Shown piece by piece: positions 35,243 through 46,379 of a stretch of 64,000 nucleotides of DNA. A program made the translations under genes and the position numbers. Each line of letters starts with the position of its first letter. Position 1 is the first letter of the stretch. The stretch covers positions 248,001 through 312,000 of the forward strand of contig JAUTXW010000878.1 in assembly GCA_030620095.1 (NCBI GenBank). The letters are read 5' to 3'. This DNA comes from Kuschelorhynchus macadamiae (lineage: Eukaryota; Arthropoda; Insecta; Coleoptera; Curculionidae). The notes beneath the pieces are model-generated. The model had not been told where the DNA came from and ran no database searches. It saw nothing but the letters and a program-made list of their open reading frames with translations.

Positions 35243-36552
35243 ACGGGTGTCCAATTTTGACATTCCGATTTAATTTAGGAATAAAATACACAAAACACTT
35301 TAAATGTTATAATATTATTATATTATTTTGAAGTACAACTATTGCGGTTAATAATGAAAAATGAAATCCAGCAAGTGACCCCCTCTACTTCTTTGGCATG
35401 CTAATATTCTTTTCTCAAAATTTGCGATAACATTTTCGCAGACATTCTGTCCAATTTGTCCAATTGCTTGAGTAATGTTAACTTTAAGCTGTTCAGTTGT
35501 TCGAGGATTGTTAACGTAAACTCTTTCCTTCAAAAAGCCCCATAGGAAATAATCTAATGGTGTGAGGTCGCACGACCGAGGCGGCCAGTTAACGTCAGCT
35601 CTTCGAGAAATTATTCTATCGCCAAATCTCTGCCTTAAAACATTCAGTGTTTCATCTGCGCAAGTGGTACCGTCCTGTTGAAACCATATGTTCTGGACAT
35701 CCCATACCTTCCAATTCATCCCACAAGTAATCTGTCAGCATTGTCCTGTATCGGGCTCCGTTCACAGTAACTGCATCACCGGCTTCATTCTGGAAGAAAT
35801 AACGCCCAATCACACATCCCGCCCAAAAACCACACCACACAGTTACTTTTTCTGGATGCAGTCGTTTCTCCAGTATTTCTCTTGGATTTTCGTCACCCCA
35901 TATTCTGCAATTTTGCTTATTTACGTATCCGCCAATTTCGAAGTGAGCTTCGTCGCTAAAAATTACTTTGTGAAAGAAATCGTTCCGTTCTTGCTTTCTT
36001 TCTAAGGCCCAATTAGCAAACGTACGACGTGACACATGATCGTTTGGTTTTATTTCTTGAGTCAACTGTATTTTATATGCTTTCAAATGCAGATCTTTCT
36101 TTAAAATGTTATGCAGACTCGATTTTTTAATGTTGACTTGCTGTGACCGTTTACGAACTGACATTTTCGGGCTTTCATCAACACTAGCCCTCACCGCAGC
36201 AATTTTTACTTCTGATCGGACACCACGATTGTGAACATGTTGTCTATTAGCTGTTACGGACCCAGTCTGTTCAAATTTCTTCATAAAATTTTCAATTACC
36301 TTAACAGATTGTGCTGCATTTCTTCCGAAATGCGTACGGCATCTTCTTGCAGTTTCAGCAAAACATTCCCCATTTTGGTAATGACATTTCACAATAAATA
36401 CTCGTTCTTCGATGGATAATCGCTCCATGTCGACCAAGACACAACTAATCGCAAAGTTTTCTCTTTACATCTGTCACTATAAGAAAACTGTTAACTAAGA
36501 TTTTTAGAAATGGCGGCCAGTTTAAATCGGAATGTCAAAATTGGACACCCAT
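35243..36552 (-). mobile_element. Mariner-type DNA transposon in the BEL leader
   Basis: The tips are A(C/T)GGGTGTCCAATTTTGACATTCCGATTTAA in inverted orientation (from 35243 and to 36552), flanked by TA (35241-35242 and 36553-36554). The length is 1310 bases. One gene fills it on the minus strand. It lies between the BEL primer site and gag, so it inserted after the BEL element. Confidence 0.88.
35348..36437 (-). pseudogene. Mariner-family transposase with a single frameshift
   Basis: The N-terminal 250 residues are open from 36437: a helix-turn-helix region (EERVFIVKCHYQNGECFAETARR), a linker, then the first catalytic aspartate in IFSDEAHF. A one-base indel near 35695-35705 shifts the frame. 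The C-terminal part at 35719-35348 has the second aspartate (WFQQDGTTCA) and the third in CDLTPLDYFLWG. I count 39 residues between the second and third aspartates, longer than the DD34D of classical mariner. It ends RGGHLLDFIFHY. Apart from the one shift the gene looks whole. It would cut and paste DNA at TA sites. Confidence 0.88.
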
Positions 36553-37110
36553 TATTATAAATTTTAACTCTCGTTGTCTACCTGTAAATATAGCTAACAG
36601 CGAACCATTTGCACCATTTTATTAATTTTTTTCCACATTCCACTCAACAAATCGATTTTTAAGCATTCCTCATTGCGTACAGCGATATCGATCTACCGGT
36701 CAGAAATATCCATAGTGGTGTGCAAAGGAGTCGCGAAGTATCGACAGTTACCGCGCACACCTCAAGTTAACAGCTCTCCTAGCTGCACTGTTAAAAATTA
36801 ATGACATTGACCGGTTTCTTTAATCAATTATATTCCAAAATAAGATTGTTTATTTTACCTTTTCAGTTAGGGCGGCTAATTTACATTTTCTTTATCTCCA
36901 TCGTGTTATCAACAGTTTTATACAAACTATAATATTTTATTCTACATCTTAGACTAAATCAATTTAGTTTTATTAATTTTTCATATAAAAAAAAACTCTC
37001 AAAAACAAACAAGTTTTGATTGTTTGCATTTTATACCAGGCTTATTTTGTGTAGTGTTGTAATAACCAAGTGATTTTATTTGTGCTTACTGCTCAATACT
37101 GCTCTACAGC
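36553..37110 (+). other. BEL element 1 leader between mariner and gag
   Basis: This is noncoding sequence that continues the 5' untranslated leader after the mariner insertion. I see no separate feature in it. Confidence 0.5.
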
Positions 37111-38377
37111 ATGGCTACAGTTGCAGATAAGATTACAAGGTACAATTTAAAGCGTGCAACTGCATATGATAGGCGGCTTAAGGAAACTTATGAGGCTGGT
37201 CTTTTAATAGCTACTGATTCTAATGCAAAAGGGTCGTTTATGGCTCGCGCTGAAGTCCTAGGTGAAGTTTAAGCGGAATTTCAAACAGCTCATAATAGCC
37301 TCATCGGTTTAGATTCGTCAGACGATGACTTTAAACTGTATGATGCTTTACGATTACAAGCTGATAAGGCCTACTTCGGAGCCAAGGCAATTTATTATGA
37401 CAATTCGATTTCTCCTAATGCTAATAATACTAGTACCAGTTCCACGATCGCAGATCCGCCTTATGAACAAATGAACCTTCCTAAATTAAGTGTACCAAAG
37501 TTTTCAGGGGATTTTAAAGAATGGCCAGGTTGGTTTGATTTATTTAACAGCTTAGTACATGATAGAAATTTTCCGCCGGTAGAGAAATTTAAACACCTTT
37601 TAACCTCCCTAGAGGTTGAGCCTTTGGCAATAATAAAGGGACTTCCTATCACTAATGCAAGTTATCAAAATATACGCATTTTAGCTACGCATTATTTTCA
37701 CCAAATTTATTTTGCGCCTACTTTACAAAAAGCAACTTCTATGGAACTTAGAGCACTCTTAAACATTTTTTTCCGAAAATACAGCCGCTCTAAGGGTTTT
37801 AGGGCTGCAGGTTGACCAGTGGAGTTTTATATTGTTTAATATTTTGTTTTTGAAATTAGATAATAAAACTAGAACTGACTATGAACTTCAGACGACGCAC
37901 AGCGCTACAGATTTACCAACATATCGTGAATTGACTGCTTTTTTAGAAAATCATTGTATTGCTTTGGAGTCTGTACAACTTATGTCACCTAATCTGTCAA
38001 TTTCAAGTTTCAAACCTAAAATTCAGAGTCAGGGTTCTTCAAATAATAATGAAAAATATTCAACCTCAGTTTTCTTTACAAATCCAGCATCGCTTCAAAA
38101 TAATGTAGGTTTAAAGAAACAAAAATGCGTTCTCTGCAAAAAATCAAATCATCCTTTATGTCGTACCAATTTTATTGCGAAAATTATCCATGAAAGATAC
38201 GCATATATTAAGCAAATCGGCTTTTGTCTTAACTGCCTAAAATCAGCTCACGATATTTCCAGTTGTGGCACGTCGCAAAGATGTCGTATCTGTCAATCGG
38301 CTCATCACACCCTACTGCATTTCAACCCCCCAGTTTCTCAGACATCAGCTCAAGTTTCTTTAATTTTGAAGCAATAA
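37111..38377 (+). pseudogene. BEL/Pao gag region, broken
   Basis: An ATG at 37111 opens MATVADKITRYNLKRATAYDRR; an in-frame TAA follows at 37270. The frame then runs on with the conserved DUF1759 block (LPKLSVPKFSGDFKEWPGWFDLFNSLVHD) to 37813, shifts, and continues at 37832-38377 with LKLDNKTRTDYELQ. Cysteine-histidine knuckles come last (CVLCKKSNHPLC; GFCLNCLKSAHDISSC; CRICQSAHHTLLH). Gag forms the capsid and binds RNA. At least one stop and one frameshift disable it. Confidence 0.85.
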
Positions 38378-41300
38378 TACTACCCGAAGTATGTTCAAAA
38401 CAACCCAAAGTTGGTATCAATTTTAATACCTGGGAACATATTCGAAACATACCTTTAGCCGACAGCAATCCTTTTACTCCTGGAGAAATAGATGCCCTCA
38501 TTGGCGCAGAATTAGTACCTTTTTTCATGGGGTCTAAGAAAATTATAGGAAAACCAAATGAACCAATAGCTCTCGAAACAATTTTTGGTTATATCCTACA
38601 GGGCAAAACCTCACTTAAAGCTATTGATCCATGTTCAAATTCCTTGTCCAGCTTTCATGCATCCACTTTGGTTGAAATATCTTTAGATCGCCAACTCGAA
38701 AAATTCTGGGAAATTGAAAACATACCTAAAATATTGCCTTTTTCGGCGGAAGACGTAAAGTGCGAAGAAATCTACAAACGCCTTACCTATCGCACACCAT
38801 CTGGCAGGTTCGCGGTACCCTTACCGTTTAAGCATCTAGGTTCAGCTATGCGCCTTCCCATCGTAGATTTATTATGCTCGAGTCGAAACTAGCTAAAAAT
38901 CCAGAACTTTATAAACAATATTCAGAGTTTATGAGAGATTACCTTGAGAGTGGTCATATGACCCTGGTCCCTAGAAAAGATCAGAAATCTTCTACAGCAT
39001 ATTACGTTCCACGCCACTGTGTTTTCAAAAGTGACACTACAGGTTCCAAGATTCGTGTTTTCTTCAATTCTTCTCAGAATTCTTCTAATGTTCTACGGGT
39101 ATTTCCTTGAATGAATCCCTCCTAACAGGGCCAAAACTTCAAAGGGATATTGCAAACATTCTTCTATCATTTCGATTTCACAAGTATTGTTTTGTCTGTG
39201 ACATCAAACAGATGTACAGACAAATCTTGATTCAACCTCAATACTATAACTAGCAACGCATCTTATGGAGATTCTGCCCCACAGATCCTCTTGAAGAATA
39301 TTATTTAGTCACCATCTTTTATGTCAATCGCTCTTCGCCATTCTTGGCATTACTTACATTGATAGAACTGGCCAATCAAGAAGAAACTAATTATCCAGAG
39401 GCGGCTCAGATACTAAAGAGAGATAACTATGTTGATGATTACCACACGGGCAGCGATTCTAATGAATCAACCATAGCTCTGCAAATCGCATTTATTGAAG
39501 TAATGAAGAGAGGTGGTTTCCAACTTAGTAAATGGGCAGCTAATCATCCTGCTATTTTGGCAAACATACATCCTGGTGATGTTCAAACTTCTTGCTCTTT
39601 TGACAAGGAAGCACCTACCTTTATTAAAATTTTAGGCTTAAAGTGGGATCCTACTTACGAAGTGTTTTCATACTCTTATGTGCCGATTGATAGACCATAC
39701 ACTAAGCGATCTATTTTATCTGAGGTAAGCAGAATCTGATCCGTTAGGATTTATCTCACCTGTTGCATTGTTAGCAAAGCATCTGTTACAGCGACTCTGG
39801 TTGGATAAGATTCCATGGGATGCCGAGCCTAATCTGGAGATTATACAAACTTGGAATGATTTTAAAGATCAACTTCCCCAACTCGCAAATGTTAGGATTC
39901 CACGTCGAGTTATCCCGGATTCGATATCCAGGTTGGAATTACATGCCTTTTGCGATGCCAGCGTGGTCGGTCATGCCGCGGTTGTTTATTTTCGCTGTGT
40001 TCAACATTCCGGGCAAGTCAGCGTTTGCTTAATTACTGCCAAATGTCGAGTAAATCCTTTAAAAGTCCAATCCATTCCTAGACTTGAACTTATGTCAGCT
40101 GTGCTTTTAAGCAAGCTAGTTGAATTGGTAAAAAATGAATACAGCGAAGGACTCACCTTCGATGAAATTATCACTTGATCCGATTCACAAGTTGCTCTAA
40201 GATGGCTTTGTTCATCTACTCAGAGATGGAAATCTTTTATAGCCAACCGAGTATCCCAAGTTCAGGAAATCATATCACCGTCTTCATGGCGATATGTAAC
40301 CAGCGTCCAAAACCCTGCGGATTGTGCGAGTCGCGGTCTCTACCCTTCTCAGTTACTAAAGCAGACCATCTGGTGGTCTGGTCCAGAATTTTTATGCCTG
40401 TCTCCTGACTTGTGGCCCCCTCAAGATATGTTTGATAGCCATGAGATTCTAGAAGCGCTGGATGAACAAAAACCCCGTACTAATGAAAAGAGGGGAAACC
40501 GTCCAATCTTATCTCTTCATGCTACTGTAAAATCCCAAAATCATGTTTTTGATATTTTGCTTGACCGTTACTCTTTATTAGCTAAAATCCTACGAGTTAT
40601 AGCTAAAGGCTCTAGGTTAGTTTATAACTTCAGGGCTAAAAAACTTCAAATATCTCCCACACTTGGTATCATCACTTCTTCTGAAATACACAGTGCCCTT
40701 ACGGTACTTCTTAAGCATGTTCAGAAAGAGTGTTTCGGCAACCTTGTTATCAACATTGGCAAAAACCATCTATTTCCGAAGCCTTTCCGCAAGCTAGCGT
40801 TATTTTTTGACTCAGATGGCTTGCTTAGGGTGGGTGATAGAATTCGTCATTCCTTGATCTTCCATACGAAGTAAAACATCCTATCCTTCTTCCTAAGTCT
40901 CACAGACTGACACATTTATTAGTTGAAAAGGTACACTATGAGAATTCTCACCCTGGATTAAAGACTATGCATAATTTACTCCTGCAAAATCTTTGGATTC
41001 TTTCACCCCGAACGTCTAACTACAAATGTTTGTCTAAATGCATCCGTTGTTTCAGATGCAAGCCTAAATCTTACAATCCTTACATGGGGGACTTGCCATA
41101 TTTCAGAGTTTCACAGCTCAAGCCATTCTCTCATGTATTCCTAGATTTTGCAGGCCCTTTTTCCCTAACAATGTCCAAGCACAGAGGTGCGAAAACTTAT
41201 AAAGGTTATATATGTGTGATTGTATGTACAACAACCAAAAGTATTCATTTAGAGGTCACTTCAGATTTAAGCACATAGGCTTTTTTGGCTGCCATTCGCC

Positions 41301-42007
41301 GGTTCGTCGCGAGACGTGGCCGAATTACACAAATTTGGTCCGACCAAGGAACAAATTTCATAGGAGCTGCAAATTTGCTCTCCGATCTCGCTAAACAATG
41401 TTCTGAATCTCTTAGTGTCACCTGGAGTTTTGTGCCTCCTGGTAATCCGTTTATGAACGGGCTTGCTGAAGCCGGTGTGAAGTCGGTGAAAGCACATTTA
41501 CTTCGCGTTATAGGACTTCAAACATTTTCATTCGAAGAGTTCTAGACGTTTCTCACCCAGATTGAAGCGCTTCTTAATAGCAGAGCGTTATGCGCCGTCA
41601 GTACTGATGCCAACGACTTGCATCAGTACAGACTCCGAGTCATTTCCTTACCTTGGAACCAACTATTCAAGTTATTCCAGATCCAGACTTGAGCGACTTA
41701 AAAGTTAGTCGACTTGGTAGGTGGCAGTTAATACAAAAGCTCGTGGCTGAGTATTGGAAACGGTGGTCTCACGAATATGTAAATACTCTCCAAGAACGTC
41801 ATAAATGGTCTACTATTACTCCCATCATTAAGGAAAATACCTTGTGTCTTATACGCAACGAACAAAAACACCCTTTGCAGTGAGGTCTTGGACTCGTCAC
41901 AAGGGTATAGCCTGGTAAGGATGGAATAGTCAGAGTTGCGGACCTAAAAACGGCCACCGGCAACCTACAGCGTCCTGTGGCTAAGCTGTGTTCCTTGCCT
42001 ATTATTT
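38378..42007 (+). pseudogene. BEL/Pao pol region without protease core, broken
   Basis: Directly after the zinc knuckles the sequence jumps to IDALIGAELVPFFMG, the end of the protease region. The aspartic protease core (DSGS/DCGS block, present in the second BEL at 59630) is missing, a deletion of roughly 100 codons or more. RT follows with CDIKQMYRQI and NYVDDYHTG (39430), RNase H with HAFCDASVVGHAAVVYF and IPRLELMSAVLLSKLVEL, and integrase with FLDFAGPF, WSDQGTNF and LAEAGVKSVK. A DUF5641-like tail follows (KVSRLGRWQLIQKLVAEYWKRW). Many stops and shifts split it. Confidence 0.87.
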
Positions 42008-42066
42008 AGTATAATTTCATTATATATATTTTTGTTTGTACCGTCCTGGGTTTAAAATCTCCGCTT

Positions 42067-42078
42067 TGGTGGGTAGAA
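42067..42078 (+). promoter_or_regulatory. BEL element 1 polypurine tract
   Basis: A purine-rich GGTGGGTAGAA run lies immediately before the 3' LTR start (TGTTTGGAAA at 42079). Confidence 0.6.
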
Positions 42079-42595
42079 TGTTTGGAAATTAACTTTTTCT
42101 TTTATTTTTTTTTTAGATTGATTTTATTTTGTTTTTCTTTTCTTTTTACAAATTTTGCAAATTTATAGATTACTTAATCAATCATTCAGTTTCGCGAACT
42201 ATTTCTTTTATCACCATAAAAACGCTCAACGTTCTTCCAATAAAGGCACGACAACGTCTGCTCAAGAGAACGTTGATAAGAGAGACGAGAGAACCACTCC
42301 TGGCCGTCGACAGAACAATCACATTTTTGAAACCGCCGTTAAAAATTTCAGAATAATTGTCGTATTTATACTCTAAATAGTGTAATATTGTTAGTGTGAA
42401 GTGGTTAACTAATGGTGCTGCATACCAGAGCTAAATAACCAACAGGACACCACTGTCCAAAACGAACATCGCTGGAACCATATGTAAGTGCCTTTAACTT
42501 ATTGTACATTGGGCGTTTAATCAGTAATTTCTTGTTATTCATATTACAAATCATAAAAAATACAGTTCACTTAATAAAATCAAACAATTATATAC
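42079..42595 (+). repeat. BEL element 1, 3' LTR
   Basis: This is the direct repeat of 34683-35200 with a few substitutions. The downstream flank TTATG does not repeat the upstream flank, so the target duplication is lost or was never made. Confidence 0.9.
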
Positions 42596-43440
42596 TTATG
42601 TATATAATTTGTTATTTATATAAAAGCAGTATCTTTTGAAGTAAAACGTACTGTGAATGTAACTAAAGAGACAGCATACAGAGTTTCTTTTTATATAATT
42701 TTTTTTTGTATCGGTGTGGCTTGTAATCTTTTTGTAACCTTGTATTTTGTAAGCGAAAAATACGGAGATGAACGACGAAGAGGAAGTAATAATTTCGATT
42801 TTCATCAAGGATCATGCTAAGGTTAAGTCCTTTATTTAGAGGGTTCCCAGCCCCTAATCGGGAGGAAAAGTATTTATAGTTTATCCATGAGCTATTAGAA
42901 ATGTTCTATAACTGTAACTATCTTAATTGAATAGTCATAACATACATATACGTTTTACGCAGAGGGTTTATTTTATTATTTACTTTCAACAATTGCTTTA
43001 ACGTTTTACAGGTTGATGTCAGGCCCTCTGGCAAACTGCAGATCTCTTTGTTCAGAACCTGGCGCCCACCTAATGCATATTATTTAAATTATAGTATTCT
43101 TTTTATAGTGTATATGCACAATTTTTTATTTAAAATATTATTATGATTGTAAAAATGATAACCATATTCAAATTTTCATCACTCATCAACAACAGAGTTC
43201 TGCATTACTGGCTCAAAATTATATCTTCATTCTCTTATAAAATCTCTTTGACTAGATCCAAATCTTCAATATGCTCCTTTTAGTTTTCTCAGTTGGAAAC
43301 CAAATCCTAGTTCTTTTATTTCCTGAATAAACGTAAGCAAATCTATTGTTTCACAATAGTTCTCACATGTAGCGGCCGCATTTGTATATTCCATCTATCC
43401 ACAAATCACTATCCATATTTTTTTTTAACTCGTCGACAAT
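42596..43440. other. Noncoding stretch after BEL element 1
   Basis: I recognise no gene here. A short open run on the minus strand near 43390-43260 (ATCENYCETIDLLTFIQEI) resembles coding sequence but matches no family I know and is bounded by stops. Confidence 0.35.
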
Positions 43441-43483
43441 ACTCGCAAAACTCAGCACAAACTAGTTGCTGAGAGAGTAAGAG

Positions 43484-43523
43484 GGGGGGAGGGAGGGAGA
43501 AAGAGAGAGAGAGAGAGAGAGAG
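43484..43523. repeat. Purine tract: (G)n, (GGGA)n and (GA)n
   Basis: A run of G and GGGAGGGAG passes into about 12 GA dinucleotides. This is simple sequence. Confidence 0.9.
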
Positions 43524-44140
43524 CGGAGGTGCTGAAAAGCTCTAATTCGTCCACAGTTAAACTTCATAGTAAATTTTTTTATGCTTCGATAGAGGCCAAG
43601 GCTGGATTTCTTTTCAAAAATTCCTCAAAAGTGTCTATAAATGACTTTTCAACATTTGCTGTTTATGTCACCGTTTACTGCAAAATCTGTGATTTAAATG
43701 CAAACAATTAAAGTATATAAAAATATTTGTATGATGTTTTCGGATTAAAAGCTGAGGAACAATTCGTAGATTCTTTACAGATGAATAATATTTTCTAGGA
43801 ATAATTGGTTACACAAACGTAAAAACATAAATCTGTTATTTAAGTAACAAAAATAAAAACAGCGAAAGTGCTGAAAAGTCATCTAACTCGCCCGCAGTTA
43901 ATCTTCTTATAAAAATAAAACCATTGTCGTGTATGCTTATGTTTGCCACAAATCTATTATTTAAATTATAATTGAACACACAAGGCTCCGAGATCGACTC
44001 CATAGAAACACGTTATTTTAAAAAAAATAAATAAATACTAATTACTATTTATCTATAAAATTAAACACACCCTTCAACAACGTATAGGTCCTTTTTTAAA
44101 TATATTATAAAATGTCCACAATGCTATGACGTAGGTTTCC
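43524..44140. other. Noncoding stretch, two similar halves
   Basis: The motif GTGCTGAAAAG(C/T)(T)CATCTAA/CTCTAATTCG(T/C)CC(A/G)CAGTTAA occurs at about 43531-43560 and again at 43869-43902, so a diverged ~340-base duplication is likely. No gene is seen. Confidence 0.4.
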
Positions 44141-44520
44141 GACCAGCACGAGGAGAGCTGCATTACAAACATCCTTGCTTTAGGCGTTAGTTGAAGAGAG
44201 CTTTTCTCTCACCGCAAGCTAGCGCTCCTCACCTAAAAGGGCGCAGCTCACGTGGACGAGGCCGAACTTAATCTGATTGGCCTGCGACCTCTACCCGCTG
44301 GAGGAAGACTAGAGGTAGAGCTTTAATCTGAATGGTCCTCATAAGCGACCGCAAAAAATGGGTTAGACGAGGAGCTTTAAGCTGACTGGTCAAAGACCTC
44401 GACGCAGTAGGCGGAGCTAGAGGTGGAGCTTAGGAAGGGAAAGGGACTGGGCATGAGCATATTAGGAAAGGAGAAGGAGCCTACAAAAAAGGAGGGGGAC
44501 AACCGCCAAGGCACCCAATA
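44140..44520. promoter_or_regulatory. GC-richer island with three 54-base tandem units
   Basis: The units begin CTTAATCTGATTGGCC (44267), CTTTAATCTGAATGGTC (44321) and CTTTAAGCTGACTGGTC (44375). Each ends in an (A)GAGGTAGAG/GACGAGGAG/GAGGTGGAG-like block, and the period is exactly 54 bases, with the next start at 44429. Each carries an ATTGG-like (inverted CCAAT) core, perfect only in the first. The block stands out from the AT-rich surroundings and could be a promoter or LTR segment. The function is inferred. Confidence 0.45.
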
Positions 44521-44638
44521 ACTACTGTTCCATTGACCAAAGTTAGTTTAAAATATTCACTAGGCCTATTGCCAAATAACCAGCAAGGCTCCCAGTAATA
44601 AGAATCTAATGTTATTTAATAACATAACCACATTCGCT

Positions 44639-44641
<3 letters not shown>

Positions 44642-44704
<63 letters not shown>
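44642..44704. repeat. (AT)n(GT)n microsatellite
   Basis: About 50 bases of AT dinucleotides are followed by a short GT run. It abuts the start of the Copia remnant. Confidence 0.95.
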
Positions 44705-44705
<1 letters not shown>

Positions 44706-45074
44706 CTCTAAGGTGCCTAAGGACTATAGTGATCTACCTGTCGCGGTGACGGAGGCACTATCGCGTCCAGATGCAGAAGAATGGAAGAAAGCGATGCTAC
44801 AAGACTAGGCTACATTCATTTCAAGAAAATGACACGTGGGAACTTACTGACATTCCAAAGCAAGGGACAATCGTAGAGTGCAAGTGGGTGTATAAAATAG
44901 AGTGTGATAGTGAGGAAAATAAGACTTATCGTGCAAGATTGGTGGTAAAAGGGCTTACCGAGAAAGAGGATATAGACTACATGGAGACATTTGTTCCGGT
45001 GGCAAGATTTAGTACATTAAGCATGTTAATAGCTTTAGCTGTAAATTTAGATTTGTATATTACCCATCTTGATA

Positions 45075-45130
<56 letters not shown>
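45075..45130. repeat. (AT)n microsatellite inside the Copia RT
   Basis: About 27 AT units lie between HLDM and MRQPEGF, where intact Copia RT has roughly a dozen other codons ending in (E)IYM. The run therefore grew from, or replaced, coding sequence at that point. Confidence 0.93.
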
Positions 45131-45133
<3 letters not shown>

Positions 45134-45328
45134 TCAGCCTGAAGGTTTTATACCTGTTTACGGCTTAAAACAGTTTTCTCGTGCATGGAACAATAGAATT
45201 GATCTTTTTTTACAGAAATTAGGTTATGTTAAATCTAAGTATGAACCATGTTTATATATAAAAAGGGAAAATGTAAAATATGTTACATTAGTAGCTTTAT
45301 ATGTAGATGATTTTTTTGTATTTGGCAA

Positions 45329-46379
45329 CAGTGATTGGAAATCTAGATCTTTTTAAAGATCTGGGTCAATTTAAAAACCCGGATCAGCGATCCGGATCTC
45401 GGATCTCTTTAAATTCATTAAAATAGGCCAATATGACGGAATATGGTCGTCATATTGCAACATCGGTTTTATAGACAGTACTGTCCGAACATTTTTTTAG
45501 TTTTTCGCGACGAGTAAAATGAGTGGCGACCTCACCAGTCTAGTTTTTTGTTAACAAACTTGTATGCGATTTACAGGTATGCGTTTTAAGTGAAATAATA
45601 CTTTTTAAACATATTATACTTTTAACTTACAAGGCTTAAGAGTCTTGCTATAGTAGTTTTGAAGTTAAAATTTTTTATGTTTCCATTTTTATTTATTTAT
45701 TTATTTACTAATTTATTAATTTATTTCTGAGAAAATCAACTTTACATACATGAACTATGTTTTGACTTGTTTTTTTTTTATTATGAAATATAGATTTTTA
45801 TATTGCTTTTTATTAACTATCATCCTGTTATCATCACTAATTATAAGGCCATCTAAATTTCAATATACACATCGCACAAAAAAGTAGAGATTTAAATCTA
45901 TTAGGATATTGGATTAGATATCCACACAACATAAATCTAAGTTTTAAAAGGTGGTGTAATATGATGTTTTTACGGTGATTTACGAAGTCAACAAGCTAAT
46001 CAACCCCAAATTAAATTTTTACATGAGATTCTGGTTATACAGAAATTCATATTTCATGGCAATCAGTATTCAACAAGCTAATGACCGACCGACCTATCCA
46101 CCCCATCATCCTGCTCTTCTTATCAATCAGACCGGTTCGAAAATCGCGTTATATCGGCCGTCGGTTCAGCTCGCGACTCGAGACCTACAAACAATGATAA
46201 TGCATTGAACGAACCGAAGAACTGACTGAACCATAGACAAACGCACCTGGATGCTTCATTTTGCTTTGTCTCTATTTCAAAGATCCGTGATCCGGCTCGC
46301 AATATTTTCAAGACCCGGCTCCCGTGGGTCAGTATAAAGATCTGGATCTCAGATCCGGATCAGTGTGAACGACACGTCT
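45329..46379. mobile_element. Unclassified ~1-kb insertion with GATC-rich inverted ends
   Basis: The insertion splits the Copia frame between YVDDFFVF and the KNLEIL block. Its ends are rich in GATC/AGATCT and partly inverted: left CAGTGATTGGAAATCTAGATCTTT…GATCTGGGTC, right GGGTCAGTATAAAGATCTGGATCTC…GATCAGTG. The Copia sequence GTATTTGGCAA (45318-45328) recurs as GTATTTAGCAA (46380-46390) and may be the target duplication. No transposase is visible. The superfamily is uncertain; hAT-like is possible. Confidence 0.5.

Larger units (their letters stand above)
34683..42595 (+). mobile_element. BEL/Pao LTR retrotransposon 1, decayed, with a mariner inside
   Basis: Direct LTRs lie at 34683-35200 and 42079-42595. 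A tRNA-Tyr-type primer site lies at 35206-35222, and gag, RT, RNase H and integrase remnants run from 37111 to about 42007. The order and motifs are those of BEL/Pao. The LTRs differ at only a small number of sites, yet the coding region has many frameshifts and stops and no protease core. No convincing target duplication is seen. A mariner (35243-36552) interrupts the leader. Confidence 0.9.

Noticed and set aside
43070..43082. TGGCGCCCA, resembling a tRNA-Lys primer-binding site
   Set aside because: No LTR end, gag or partner sequence is adjacent. A nine-base match is not enough.
43260..43390. Open run on the minus strand that looks coding
   Set aside because: It is short, bounded by stops and matches no family I know.
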